From contig JADYZL010000399.1 of assembly GCA_020853155.1 (NCBI GenBank), forward strand, positions 1 to 6,954: a stretch of DNA of 6,954 bases, read 5' to 3'. The DNA is from Bryobacterales bacterium (lineage in GTDB: Bacteria > Acidobacteriota > Terriglobia > Bryobacterales > Bryobacteraceae). The notes below the pieces were generated by a model, which was not told the DNA's origin, did not search any database, and saw nothing but the letters and a program-made list of their open reading frames with translations. Position numbers and translations under genes: made by a program. Positions 1 through 6,323 of this stretch are shown here, piece after piece; the stretch's first letter is position 1; every line of letters begins with the position of its first letter.

Positions 1-88
1 CCGGGTGCGGCAGCTTGCAATTTGAACTGTGGCATCATGAAAAAAGGGGATTTGTGGGATCGGCGACACGATAGGCCGCAGTGAATTG

Positions 89-102
89 CGCTCCAAGGAG
101 CG
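89..102. repeat. Short dyad CGCTCC-AA-GGAGCG
   Basis: Perfect 6-bp inverted repeat with a 2-nt centre. As DNA it could be a half-site pair for a dimeric regulator. As RNA it would fold only as a 5-bp stem with a 4-nt loop, and no T-run follows, so it is a poor terminator. The same arm sequence (GCTCC/GGAGC) recurs at 185-200. The function is inferred only from position upstream of the operon. Confidence 0.35.
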
Positions 103-184
103 AAGTTTACGAAGCGATGGCATGGTTGCCGCAATCTACAAATGAGAGTGGGCTGGGATGAGAGTAACGGGACCGCGCAGCAGG

Positions 185-200
185 GCTCCACAACGGGAGC
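185..200. repeat. Short dyad GCTCC-N6-GGAGC
   Basis: Perfect 5-bp inverted repeat with a 6-nt spacer, reusing the arm sequence of the dyad at 89-102. It may be a second operator half-site pair or a small RNA hairpin. There is no direct evidence of function. Confidence 0.25.
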
Positions 201-254
201 GCCGTGCTTTCGCGCCCGGCATATCCAGCGGATACCCCGGCATTTTCCCGATCT

Positions 255-288
255 CCGATAGGCGTGGGATCACCGATACGCATGGGAT
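255..288 (+). repeat. 18-bp-period direct repeat upstream of the operon
   Basis: Two copies of a 16-bp unit, CCGATA-ggcg-TGGGAT at 255-270 and CCGATA-cgca-TGGGAT at 273-288, separated by CA. They match at 14 of 16 positions with a period of 18 bp. A further TGGGAT follows at 305-310 without the CCGATA half. Tandem, same-orientation sites 88-121 bp upstream of the adaptor start fit binding sites for an activator or repressor. This is inference, and a decayed microsatellite-like duplication is the alternative. Confidence 0.45.
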
Positions 289-335
289 TTTCTTCGCGGC
301 CGGTTGGGATTCCGTTGCCGCGAAAGCTACCGATG

Positions 336-349
336 GCCGGGTTCCCGGC
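336..349. repeat. Short dyad GCCGGG-TT-CCCGGC just upstream of the adaptor
   Basis: Perfect 6-bp inverted repeat with a 2-nt centre, the same 6-2-6 geometry as the dyad at 89-102. It ends 26 nt before the adaptor ATG and 15 nt before its ribosome site, so it could be an operator or a small hairpin (5-bp stem, GTTC loop) affecting initiation. GC-rich sequence makes chance dyads fairly common, so confidence is low. Confidence 0.35.
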
Positions 350-364
350 AGGGCGATCTTCCCC

Positions 365-368
365 AGGA
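365..368 (+). promoter_or_regulatory. Ribosome binding site of the adaptor gene
   Basis: AGGA lies 7 nt before the ATG at 376. It is a modest Shine-Dalgarno match, but it supports 376 over the internal ATG at 418, which would remove the charged start of the signal peptide. Confidence 0.55.
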
Positions 369-375
369 TTAATCA

Positions 376-1728
376 ATGATTCATCGAAAATGGCTCCTTC
401 GTGTTTCGATAGCGGCAATGCTATCGGCATTTTACTTGGCGCTCCAGGGGTGCAGTTCGGCAGGGCAGGCGGCAGGCCCCGGCGGGATGCCGCCTGCCGC
501 GGTTTCCACCATTCGTCTGGCGCCGCAGGACGTGACCGTCATGCAGGAATTCGCCGCGCAAACATTCGCCAGGGATATGGTGGAAGTCCGCGCCCGGGTG
601 GATGGGTACTTGGAGAAACGCCCGTTCGAGGCTGGGGACGACGTGAAGGAAGGGCAGGTGCTCTACGTGATGGACCTCCGCCCCTACCAGGCCGCCGTCA
701 CGAAGGCGCGGGCGGACCTCGCGCAGAGCCGCGCGAACGCGGAGTTCGCGGTGCGGCAGGTGTCCTTGTTGCAGGCGAAGGCGAATCTATTGCAAGCCAA
801 GGCGAACCTGCTGAAGGCCACGCAGGATGTGGAACGGCTGCGTCCGCTGGTGGCGCAGGACGCGGCCTCCCGGCAAGACCTCGATAACGCCGCTGCCGCT
901 CTCGACGCGAACCAGGCTAACGTGAAGGCGCTCGAAGCGGGCGTAGAGCAAACGGAACTCACGAATAAGGCGCAGATCGAGACGACGGCCGCGCAGGTGA
1001 AAGCCAATGAAGCGAATCTGAAGACGGCGGAACTGAACCTCGAGTACGCAACGATTCGCTCGCCGATCGCCGGGCGGATTGGCGATAGCACGGTGCAGGT
1101 GGGCGGCCTGGTGAGAGCCACGGCGCAGACACCGCTCACGACGATCGCGCCGCTCGACGTAATCTGGGTGCGCTTTCAACTTAGCGAAGCGGAGTACTTC
1201 GAATACGACAAGCGCCGCGGGGAATCGCCCACCAAGAGCGTACCGCTGACGCTGGTGCTGGCCAACGGCGCCGTTCATCCGTATCCGGGGCGCATCCAGA
1301 ATGTCAACAACCAGGTGGACACGCGCACGGGAACGCTGGAACTTCAGGCCACGTTCCCAAACCCCGGGCGCGTACTGCTTCCGGGACAGTTCGGGCGGAT
1401 CCGAATGCCGGTGGAGCACCGCTCGAACGCGATTCTGATTCCGCAGATCGCCGTGACGGATCGGCAGGGTGTATCGACGGTGTTGACGCTGAGCGCGGAG
1501 AAGAAGGTGCAACTCCGGAACATCGTCACCGGGGCGCGCGTCGGATCCGATTTTCTGGTGACACAGGGTCTCAAGGCGGGTGACGAATTGATCGTGGAAG
1601 GAATCCAAAAGGCGCGGCCCGGCGCTGTTGTAGCTCCGTCCCCTTACCAGGCGGATGCTTCGCTCGCGGCGCAACCCGCGCCGGCCAAACCCAACCCCGG
1701 CGGCGCGGCGAAAGCGGGGGCGGAGTAA
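376..1728 (+). CDS. RND efflux periplasmic adaptor (AcrA/MexE-type membrane fusion lipoprotein)
   Basis: Periplasmic adaptor that joins the inner-membrane antiporter to the outer-membrane channel. The 450-residue product starts with a lipoprotein signal: basic start with H3, R4, K5 and R9, hydrophobic core, and lipobox LQGC with Cys26 as the likely lipidated residue. A Gly/Pro/Ala linker follows (about 27-45). The first lipoyl half is at about 70-105 (EVRARVDGYL, then GDDVKEGQVLY). A long Ala/Gln/Leu coiled-coil hairpin spans about 107-222. The second lipoyl half follows (YATIRSPIAGRIG, 224-236), then a beta-barrel and membrane-proximal domain ending near KAGDELIVEGIQK, and an Ala/Pro-rich tail from about 425. 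It is about 50 residues longer than E. coli AcrA, and by eye almost all of the excess is in the hairpin, where the heptad LQAKANL is duplicated (132-145). The start at 376 gives a complete signal peptide and an AGGA site. The gene ends 3 nt before the antiporter start, so it is the first gene of the operon. Family assignment is firm; the substrate is unknown. Confidence 0.95.
   Translation: MIHRKWLLRVSIAAMLSAFYLALQGCSSAGQAAGPGGMPPAAVSTIRLAPQDVTVMQEFAAQTFARDMVEVRARVDGYLEKRPFEAGDDVKEGQVLYVMDLRPYQAAVTKARADLAQSRANAEFAVRQVSLLQAKANLLQAKANLLKATQDVERLRPLVAQDAASRQDLDNAAAALDANQANVKALEAGVEQTELTNKAQIETTAAQVKANEANLKTAELNLEYATIRSPIAGRIGDSTVQVGGLVRATAQTPLTTIAPLDVIWVRFQLSEAEYFEYDKRRGESPTKSVPLTLVLANGAVHPYPGRIQNVNNQVDTRTGTLELQATFPNPGRVLLPGQFGRIRMPVEHRSNAILIPQIAVTDRQGVSTVLTLSAEKKVQLRNIVTGARVGSDFLVTQGLKAGDELIVEGIQKARPGAVVAPSPYQADASLAAQPAPAKPNPGGAAKAGAE
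464..498 (+). repeat. Strong GC-rich hairpin inside the adaptor signal/linker region
   Basis: Perfect 11-bp inverted repeat, GGCAGGCGGCA (464-474) and TGCCGCCTGCC (488-498), around a 13-nt loop. It lies in codons 30-41, immediately after the lipobox Cys, in the flexible linker. In mRNA this would be a very stable stem about 90 nt after the start codon. It may simply reflect Gly/Ala/Pro codons in GC-rich DNA, or it may slow ribosomes while the signal peptide engages the export machinery. No T-run follows, so it is not a canonical terminator. Confidence 0.6.
769..810 (+). repeat. 21-bp tandem duplication encoding two identical heptads
   Basis: Two adjacent 21-bp units (769-789 and 790-810) both encode LQAKANL, residues 132-138 and 139-145 of the adaptor, and a related LKATQDV follows. 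The DNA copies differ at 4 of 21 positions, all synonymous. The repeat sits in the ascending helix of the coiled-coil hairpin, where adding a heptad lengthens the helix without breaking its register. This suggests duplication followed by drift under protein-level constraint. Confidence 0.7.
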
Positions 1729-1731
1729 CCG

Positions 1732-4700
1732 ATGGCAAGCTTCTTTATCGACCGGCCCGTCTTCGCCATTGTGATCTCCGTGGTGATCGTGGTGCTCGGG
1801 CTTACCGCGATTCCCTCGCTGCCCGTCGCCACGTATCCGGAGGTGGTTCCTCCCGTGGTGCAGATTGTCGCGAACTACCAGGGCGGCAACGCGCAGGATT
1901 TGGAGAAGACCGTCGCGCAGCCCATTGAGCAGCAGCTTGTGGGGCTTGACGGGATGCTCTACTTCTTCTCGCGCAGTTCGAATAACGGCACGCTCACCAT
2001 CGACGTGACTTTCGAACTCGGTACGAACATCGACATCGCCACGGTGCAGACCCAAAATAAGGTGAACCTGGCGCTGCCGCAGTTGCCTCCGGAAGTGCAG
2101 CGCGTGGGCGTAACGGTGAACAAGGTTTCGTCAGCGTTTCTGTTTGCGATCGCGCTCACGTCGAACGACGACCGCTACGATACGCTTTACCTCGCGAACT
2201 ACGCCACCATCAACCTGCTCGACCGCGTCGGAAGTATCGAGGGTGTGGGCTCCGCGCGCGTTGCCGCCGGGCGGGACTATGGCATGCGGCTATGGGTGAA
2301 CCCGGACCGGATGGCGACGCTCGGCGTCACGGCCACCGACGTGAGCGCGGCGGTGCAGGCGCAGAACCGGCAGAACCCCTCGGGAACCCTTGGGCAGAGC
2401 CCGGCGCCGGCGGGAACCGCGTTTCAATACCCGGTAACCTCGTCCGGACGGCTGCTCAACGAAGACCAGTTCGGCGAGATCATCGTCCGGGCGGAGAACG
2501 ACGGCGCGTTGTTGCGCCTCAAGGATTTTGGCCGCGTGGAACTGGGCGCACAGAATTACGGCGGGTTCAACAACCTGTCGAAGAAGCCCGCGGCGGTGTT
2601 GATCGCGTTTCTGCAGCCGGGCGCGAACGCCGTGCAGACGGCGGACCGGGTAAGCGCCTTCCTGAAGGAAGCCTCGAAGGAGTTCTCGGAAGGGATCGAG
2701 TATACGATCAGCTACGATGCCACCAAGTTCGTGCGCGCGGCGATTCGGGAAGTGATCACGACGCTGGTGGAGGCGGTGCTGCTGGTGCTGCTGGTGACGT
2801 TCGTCTTCCTGCAAAACTGGCGGGCGACGCTGATTCCGCTTGCGGCGGTGCCGGTTTCGATTATTGGGACCTTCGCGCTCTTCCCGGTGCTCGGTTTCAC
2901 GATCAACATGACGAGCATGTTCGGCCTGGTGCTGGCGATCGGCATCGTGGTGGACGACGCCATCGTGGTGACCGAGGCGGTGCAATATAACATCGACAAC
3001 GGCATGAGCCCGCGCGACGCCACGATCAAGGCGATGCGGGAGGTTTCCGGCCCCGTGGTGGCGATTGCGCTGGTGCTGAGCGCGGTCTTCATTCCGGTAG
3101 CGTTTATCGGCGGCATCAGCGGACAGATCTATCAACAGTTCGCGCTGACCATCTCGGCCTCCGTGCTGATTTCCGCTCTCTGCGCGCTCACGCTGAGCCC
3201 CGCGCTTTGCGCGATGATCCTTCGCCCGCACGGCCACAGTAGAGGGCCGCTCGGGAAGATTTTCGACCGCTTCAACCAGGTATTCGACTGGACGACCCAT
3301 CACTACCTGGCCGGCGTGAAGGTGCTCATCCGGCGCATGGCATTCAGCCTGGTTGGCTTGGGCGCGTTCTTCCTGCTTGCGGGTGGCTTGTTTAAGGCGC
3401 TCCCCGGAGGCTTTCTTCCGGATGAGGACCAGGGCGTGATCTTCATGGTGGTGCGCCTGCCGGATGGAAGCACGCTTGCGCGCACCCAGGCGGTACCGGA
3501 CAAGATCCAGGACCAGATGTTGAAGATCGACGGCATTCGAAACGCCACTGTTCTCGGCGGGCTCGATCTGACCTCGCAAACGCAGAACCCGAACGTGGCC
3601 ACGATGTTTCTCGAACTGGCGCCGTGGGAAGAGCGGACCTCGGACAATCTGCAATTTAATGCCATCCTCGGCCGCGTGAACGGCTCGCTTTTCCAGGTGA
3701 AGGAAGCCTTTGCGTTCGCATTCGGATTGCCCCCGATTCTCGGCATGGGGACTTCGGGCGGCTTCGAGTTCATGCTGGAAGACCGGCTGGGCGGTTCCGT
3801 GGAGGAACTCGCGGCGCTGGCGGACGAACTCTCCGCGGCAGCTACGCAAGACCCGGCAATCGCGAGCATCGCCAACACGCTACAGGTTGCGACGCCCGGC
3901 TATCAGGTGAAGCTGGATATCGAGAAGGCCCAGACGCTGGGAATCCCGACGACGGACGTGTTCAATTCCCTGCAAACATTTCTGGGCGGCCTCTACGTGA
4001 ACGACTTCAACCGTTTCGGGCGAACGTGGCGCGTCTTCATGCAGGCGGAACCCGAGTATCGCAGCAAGCCGGACGATGTGAACCGCTTCTATGTGCGCTC
4101 CTCGCAGGGCGACATGGTGCCGCTCTCGACGCTGGTCTCGCTCTCGCCAACCAGCGCGCCGGACGTGATTTACCGCTACAACCGTTACCGCGCGGCCAAA
4201 CTCATCGGGCAATATACGCCCGGCTTCAGCTCCGGGCAGGGCATCGCGGCGATGGAGCGCACGGCGGCGCGTATGCTTCCGCCGGGATACAGCTTCGAAT
4301 GGACCGGCACGGTGTTCCAGCAAAAGCTCACCGAAGGGAAGGAAGGCATCATTTTCGGATTCGCCGCGCTGCTCGTCTTTCTGTTCCTCGCGGCTCAGTA
4401 TGAGAGCTGGGTGATTCCGTTTGCCGTGGTGCTTGCGATTCCGCTTGGGCTCTTTGGCGCGCTGCTGGGCGTTTTTCTTCGCTCTTATGCCTACGATCTC
4501 TACACGCAGATCGGGATCGTTACCCTGATCGGCCTCGCTTCCAAGAACGCGATTCTGATCGTGGAGTATGCGCGGTTGAAGCATGACGAAGGGAGGAGCG
4601 TAGTGGATGCGGCGATCGAGGCCGCGCATCTGCGCTTGCGCCCGATCATCATGACCTCGTTTGCCTTTATCCTGGGAGTGACCCCCTTGCTGATGGCCGA

Positions 4701-4884
4701 AGGAGCGGGAGCGGGCGCGCGGCGTGCGCTTGGAACCACGGTGTTCTCTGGCATGCTGGCGGCGACATTCCTGGGCGTCTTTCTGGTTCCCGTACTCTCC
4801 GTGGTGATGCAGCGCATCGCGAACTGGCGGGCGGGCGACCGTCGAAGTCCCGCGGGCGATACCGCGGGGGAGGTGAGTGCATGA
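1732..4884 (+). CDS. RND multidrug efflux antiporter, HAE-1 family (AcrB/MexF/OqxB-like)
   Basis: Inner-membrane proton/substrate antiporter, the motor of the tripartite pump. The 1050 residues match the usual HAE-1 length. The N-terminus FFIDRPVFA leads into TM1 (about 4-30), followed by the first porter/docking block with YPEVVPP. TM2 (340-360) ends in FLQNWRATLIP. TM4 carries the proton-relay pair Asp408-Asp409 (GIVVDDAIVV). TM7 starts near 536 and is followed by the conserved PDEDQG (563-568) and the second porter block. QYESW (889-893) follows TM8. Lys938 (ASKNAILIVEYA), Arg968 and Thr975 (LRLRPIIMTS) complete the relay, matching AcrB Lys940, Arg971 and Thr978. Phe136 and Phe626 (AcrB Phe628) of the drug pocket are kept. 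Positions matching AcrB Phe178, Phe610, Phe615 and Phe617 are Ala178, Thr606, Leu611 and Leu613. TM4 continues TEAVQ rather than the common VENVE. The ribosome site GGAG overlaps the end of the adaptor gene, 6 nt before ATG. The gene ends in a 4-nt overlap with the channel gene. Hydrophobic, multidrug-type export is likely; metal-type (HME) relay features are not seen. Confidence 0.98.
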   Translation: MASFFIDRPVFAIVISVVIVVLGLTAIPSLPVATYPEVVPPVVQIVANYQGGNAQDLEKTVAQPIEQQLVGLDGMLYFFSRSSNNGTLTIDVTFELGTNIDIATVQTQNKVNLALPQLPPEVQRVGVTVNKVSSAFLFAIALTSNDDRYDTLYLANYATINLLDRVGSIEGVGSARVAAGRDYGMRLWVNPDRMATLGVTATDVSAAVQAQNRQNPSGTLGQSPAPAGTAFQYPVTSSGRLLNEDQFGEIIVRAENDGALLRLKDFGRVELGAQNYGGFNNLSKKPAAVLIAFLQPGANAVQTADRVSAFLKEASKEFSEGIEYTISYDATKFVRAAIREVITTLVEAVLLVLLVTFVFLQNWRATLIPLAAVPVSIIGTFALFPVLGFTINMTSMFGLVLAIGIVVDDAIVVTEAVQYNIDNGMSPRDATIKAMREVSGPVVAIALVLSAVFIPVAFIGGISGQIYQQFALTISASVLISALCALTLSPALCAMILRPHGHSRGPLGKIFDRFNQVFDWTTHHYLAGVKVLIRRMAFSLVGLGAFFLLAGGLFKALPGGFLPDEDQGVIFMVVRLPDGSTLARTQAVPDKIQDQMLKIDGIRNATVLGGLDLTSQTQNPNVATMFLELAPWEERTSDNLQFNAILGRVNGSLFQVKEAFAFAFGLPPILGMGTSGGFEFMLEDRLGGSVEELAALADELSAAATQDPAIASIANTLQVATPGYQVKLDIEKAQTLGIPTTDVFNSLQTFLGGLYVNDFNRFGRTWRVFMQAEPEYRSKPDDVNRFYVRSSQGDMVPLSTLVSLSPTSAPDVIYRYNRYRAAKLIGQYTPGFSSGQGIAAMERTAARMLPPGYSFEWTGTVFQQKLTEGKEGIIFGFAALLVFLFLAAQYESWVIPFAVVLAIPLGLFGALLGVFLRSYAYDLYTQIGIVTLIGLASKNAILIVEYARLKHDEGRSVVDAAIEAAHLRLRPIIMTSFAFILGVTPLLMAEGAGAGARRALGTTVFSGMLAATFLGVFLVPVLSVVMQRIANWRAGDRRSPAGDTAGEVSA
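4869..4884 (+). promoter_or_regulatory. Shine-Dalgarno and ATGA overlap coupling antiporter to channel gene
   Basis: GGAGG (4869-4873) lies 7 nt before the ATG at 4881, inside the end of the antiporter gene. The ATG overlaps the antiporter TGA as ATGA (4881-4884). This is the classic arrangement for termination-reinitiation coupling, and the strong site fixes the channel start. Confidence 0.85.
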
Positions 4885-6290
4885 GAGTCTCGCGATGCAT
4901 CCTGCCATTGACGGCGATACTGCTCGCGGGTTGCGCGATCGGCCCGAACTATAAGCGTCCCGCGGTGGAAGCGCCAACGGCGCATCGGGGGATGGCGGGC
5001 GCTCCGGTTGCTTCCGAAGCGAGTTCGTTGGGGGAAACGCCCTGGCCGTCGCTTTTCAACGATGCGGAGATCACCAGTCTCGTGGAGACGGCGCTCAAGG
5101 AAAACTTCGATATCCGCATGGCCGCGGAGCGCATTGAGCAAGCGCGCGCGCAGTATGGGATTTTGCGATCCGGGTTGTTCCCCACGGTGAATGCGAACGC
5201 GAAGTTCACGGCGCAGCGGGGCTCGTCGGTGGGCTCGGTGATCTTCGTGAAGCCGGGCACGAACCTGGACGTCAGCTATACCGATGTGGGCGGCCTGTTC
5301 AGTTGGGAACTCGATTTGTGGGGTAGGGTGCGAAGGCTGAAGGAAGGCGCGCGCGCCCAGTACTTGGCCACGGAGGATGCGCGCTATGGCGTGCAAACGG
5401 CGCTGGTGGCGGACGTCACGTTCGCGTATCTGAAGCTGCGCGAACTCGATCTTGAGTTGGAGATCGCGGAGAAGACCCGCAAGGTCGCCGAGGACGGCTT
5501 GCGGCTCACAAAGCTGCGCCGCGCGAATGGCGTGGCGACGGGCCTCGACGTGCGCCAGGCGGAGACGCTTCTCTATACCGCCACGTCGCAGCGCGCCGCG
5601 ACCGAGCGGGCCATTGAGCAGCAGGAGAATGCGATCCAGCTTCTACTGGGCGGGAGCCCCGGAACGGTGCAGCGGGGGAAGGCTCTAGGCGAGATCGCCG
5701 GTCCGCAATCGATCCCGGCGGGGTTGCCGTCGAGCCTGCTGGAGCGTCGCCCCGACATTCGACAGGCGGAGCAGCAACTGATCGCGGCCAATGCGCAGAT
5801 CGGCGTGGCCAAGGCGCAGTACTTCCCGCGGATTTCGCTTTCCAGTTACGTGGGCGGCCAAAGCCGCTCGCTTTCCGCGCTGTTTACCGGATCGGCTCGA
5901 TCCTGGAATTTCTCTCCGGGACTGACGGCGCCAATCTTCGACGCGGGGCGCATCCGCAACGACGTGCGCTATAGCGAGGCGGTGCAGCGCGAGGCGGAGC
6001 TGAATTACCAGAAGACGGTGCAGAACGCGTTTCGCGAGGTTTCGGACTCCCTGATTGCCCACGGGCGGTTGCAGGAACAGCGTAAGCAGCAGGAGTTGCT
6101 GGTGGAGGCGCTGAATGAGAGTGCGCGGCTTTCGAATGCGCGCTATCGCGGCGGCCTCGACAGCTTCCTGCAGGTGCTCGATGCGCAGCGCAATCTCTTC
6201 AGTGGGGAACTGGTGCTCGCGCAGTTGCAACTGGCGGAATTGAATTCCGTGGTTCAGCTATACCGGGCGCTCGGAGGCGGCTGGCAGTAA
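4881..6290 (+). CDS. RND efflux outer-membrane channel lipoprotein (NodT/OprM-type, TolC superfamily)
   Basis: Outer-membrane exit duct of the pump. The 469-residue product begins with a lipoprotein signal (Arg2, Arg5, hydrophobic core, lipobox LAGC with Cys18) and the hallmark GPNYKRP (21-27) of NodT/OprM-type channels. Two OEP repeats follow. The first runs from about 65 to 250 (ENFDIRMAAERIEQARAQYG then LFPTVNAN, with SWELDLWGRVRR at the first beta segment). The second runs from about 280 to 465 (LLERRPDI at 286-293, then AEQQLIAANAQIGVAKAQYFPRISL, and TAPIFDAGRIRN at the second beta segment). Paired FP motifs in the two halves show the expected internal duplication. The C-terminus RYRGGLDSFLQVLDAQRNLFSGEL is the usual late helix. 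Length is typical for OprM-like proteins. It is the last gene of the operon, overlapping the antiporter by 4 nt. No truncation or frameshift is seen. Confidence 0.96.
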   Translation: MRVSRCILPLTAILLAGCAIGPNYKRPAVEAPTAHRGMAGAPVASEASSLGETPWPSLFNDAEITSLVETALKENFDIRMAAERIEQARAQYGILRSGLFPTVNANAKFTAQRGSSVGSVIFVKPGTNLDVSYTDVGGLFSWELDLWGRVRRLKEGARAQYLATEDARYGVQTALVADVTFAYLKLRELDLELEIAEKTRKVAEDGLRLTKLRRANGVATGLDVRQAETLLYTATSQRAATERAIEQQENAIQLLLGGSPGTVQRGKALGEIAGPQSIPAGLPSSLLERRPDIRQAEQQLIAANAQIGVAKAQYFPRISLSSYVGGQSRSLSALFTGSARSWNFSPGLTAPIFDAGRIRNDVRYSEAVQREAELNYQKTVQNAFREVSDSLIAHGRLQEQRKQQELLVEALNESARLSNARYRGGLDSFLQVLDAQRNLFSGELVLAQLQLAELNSVVQLYRALGGGWQ

Positions 6291-6310
6291 ACGCGGGAGC
6301 GGTCGCGGCG

Positions 6311-6316
6311 TATACT
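6311..6316 (+). promoter_or_regulatory. Candidate -10 element of a leaderless transcript
   Basis: TATACT (5 of 6 to TATAAT) ends 7 nt before the ATG at 6324, so the expected start of transcription falls at or next to the A of ATG. No Shine-Dalgarno sequence better than GGGCGG is present. No good -35 hexamer is visible 16-19 nt upstream (17-nt spacing gives TAAACG) and there is no extended TGn. The placement, not the strength, is the argument. Confidence 0.4.
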
Positions 6317-6323
6317 GGGCGGC

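Larger units (their letters stand above)
1..375. other. Upstream non-coding leader of the efflux operon
   Basis: I see no supportable gene here. Reading in from the left edge, the three + frames stop at 23-25, 72-74 and 82-84, so at most a short tail of an upstream + gene could be present. On the minus strand an ATG at 38-36 or 35-33 opens toward the edge without a clear ribosome site, so a divergent gene starting there cannot be excluded. The region carries five copies of TGGGAT (55-60, 154-159, 265-270, 283-288, 305-310), ATGAGAGT twice (142-149, 158-165), an 18-bp-period direct repeat and three dyads, described separately. I could not find a convincing sigma-70 promoter. Short ORFs on both strands have no recognisable protein features and use codons unlike the operon genes (several AGG, AGA and ATA). 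The region most likely holds the operon's promoter and operators. Confidence 0.6.

Noticed and set aside
1..375. Linked TetR- or MarR-type regulator gene
   Set aside because: Efflux operons often have one, but no frame in this region shows a helix-turn-helix protein. At most a short end of a gene could lie at the left edge.
107..430. Minus-strand 107-codon frame across the leader and adaptor start
   Set aside because: It overlaps the adaptor signal peptide region, has no protein features, and its internal IGDPTP/IGDREN repetition is just the 18-bp DNA repeat read in that frame.
204..887. Plus-strand 227-codon frame overlapping the adaptor
   Set aside because: It is a shifted-frame shadow of the adaptor gene, Gly/Arg/Ala-rich, with no domain.
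2776..2793. Tandem GTGCTGCTG repeat in the antiporter
   Set aside because: It encodes the Val/Leu run of TM2 with preferred codons; low-complexity membrane coding, not a separate element.
2290..3849. Long minus-strand open frame (519 codons) opposite the antiporter gene
   Set aside because: It lies wholly opposite a clear RND gene, is full of Arg and His, has no recognisable domain, and is what codon bias in GC-rich genes produces on the opposite strand. The same applies to the antisense frames at 787-2055, 3880-4977, 4500-5396 and 5685-6230.
6291..6323. Terminator between the channel gene and the downstream gene
   Set aside because: No stable stem followed by a T-run is visible in these 33 nt; a Rho-type end cannot be judged from sequence alone.
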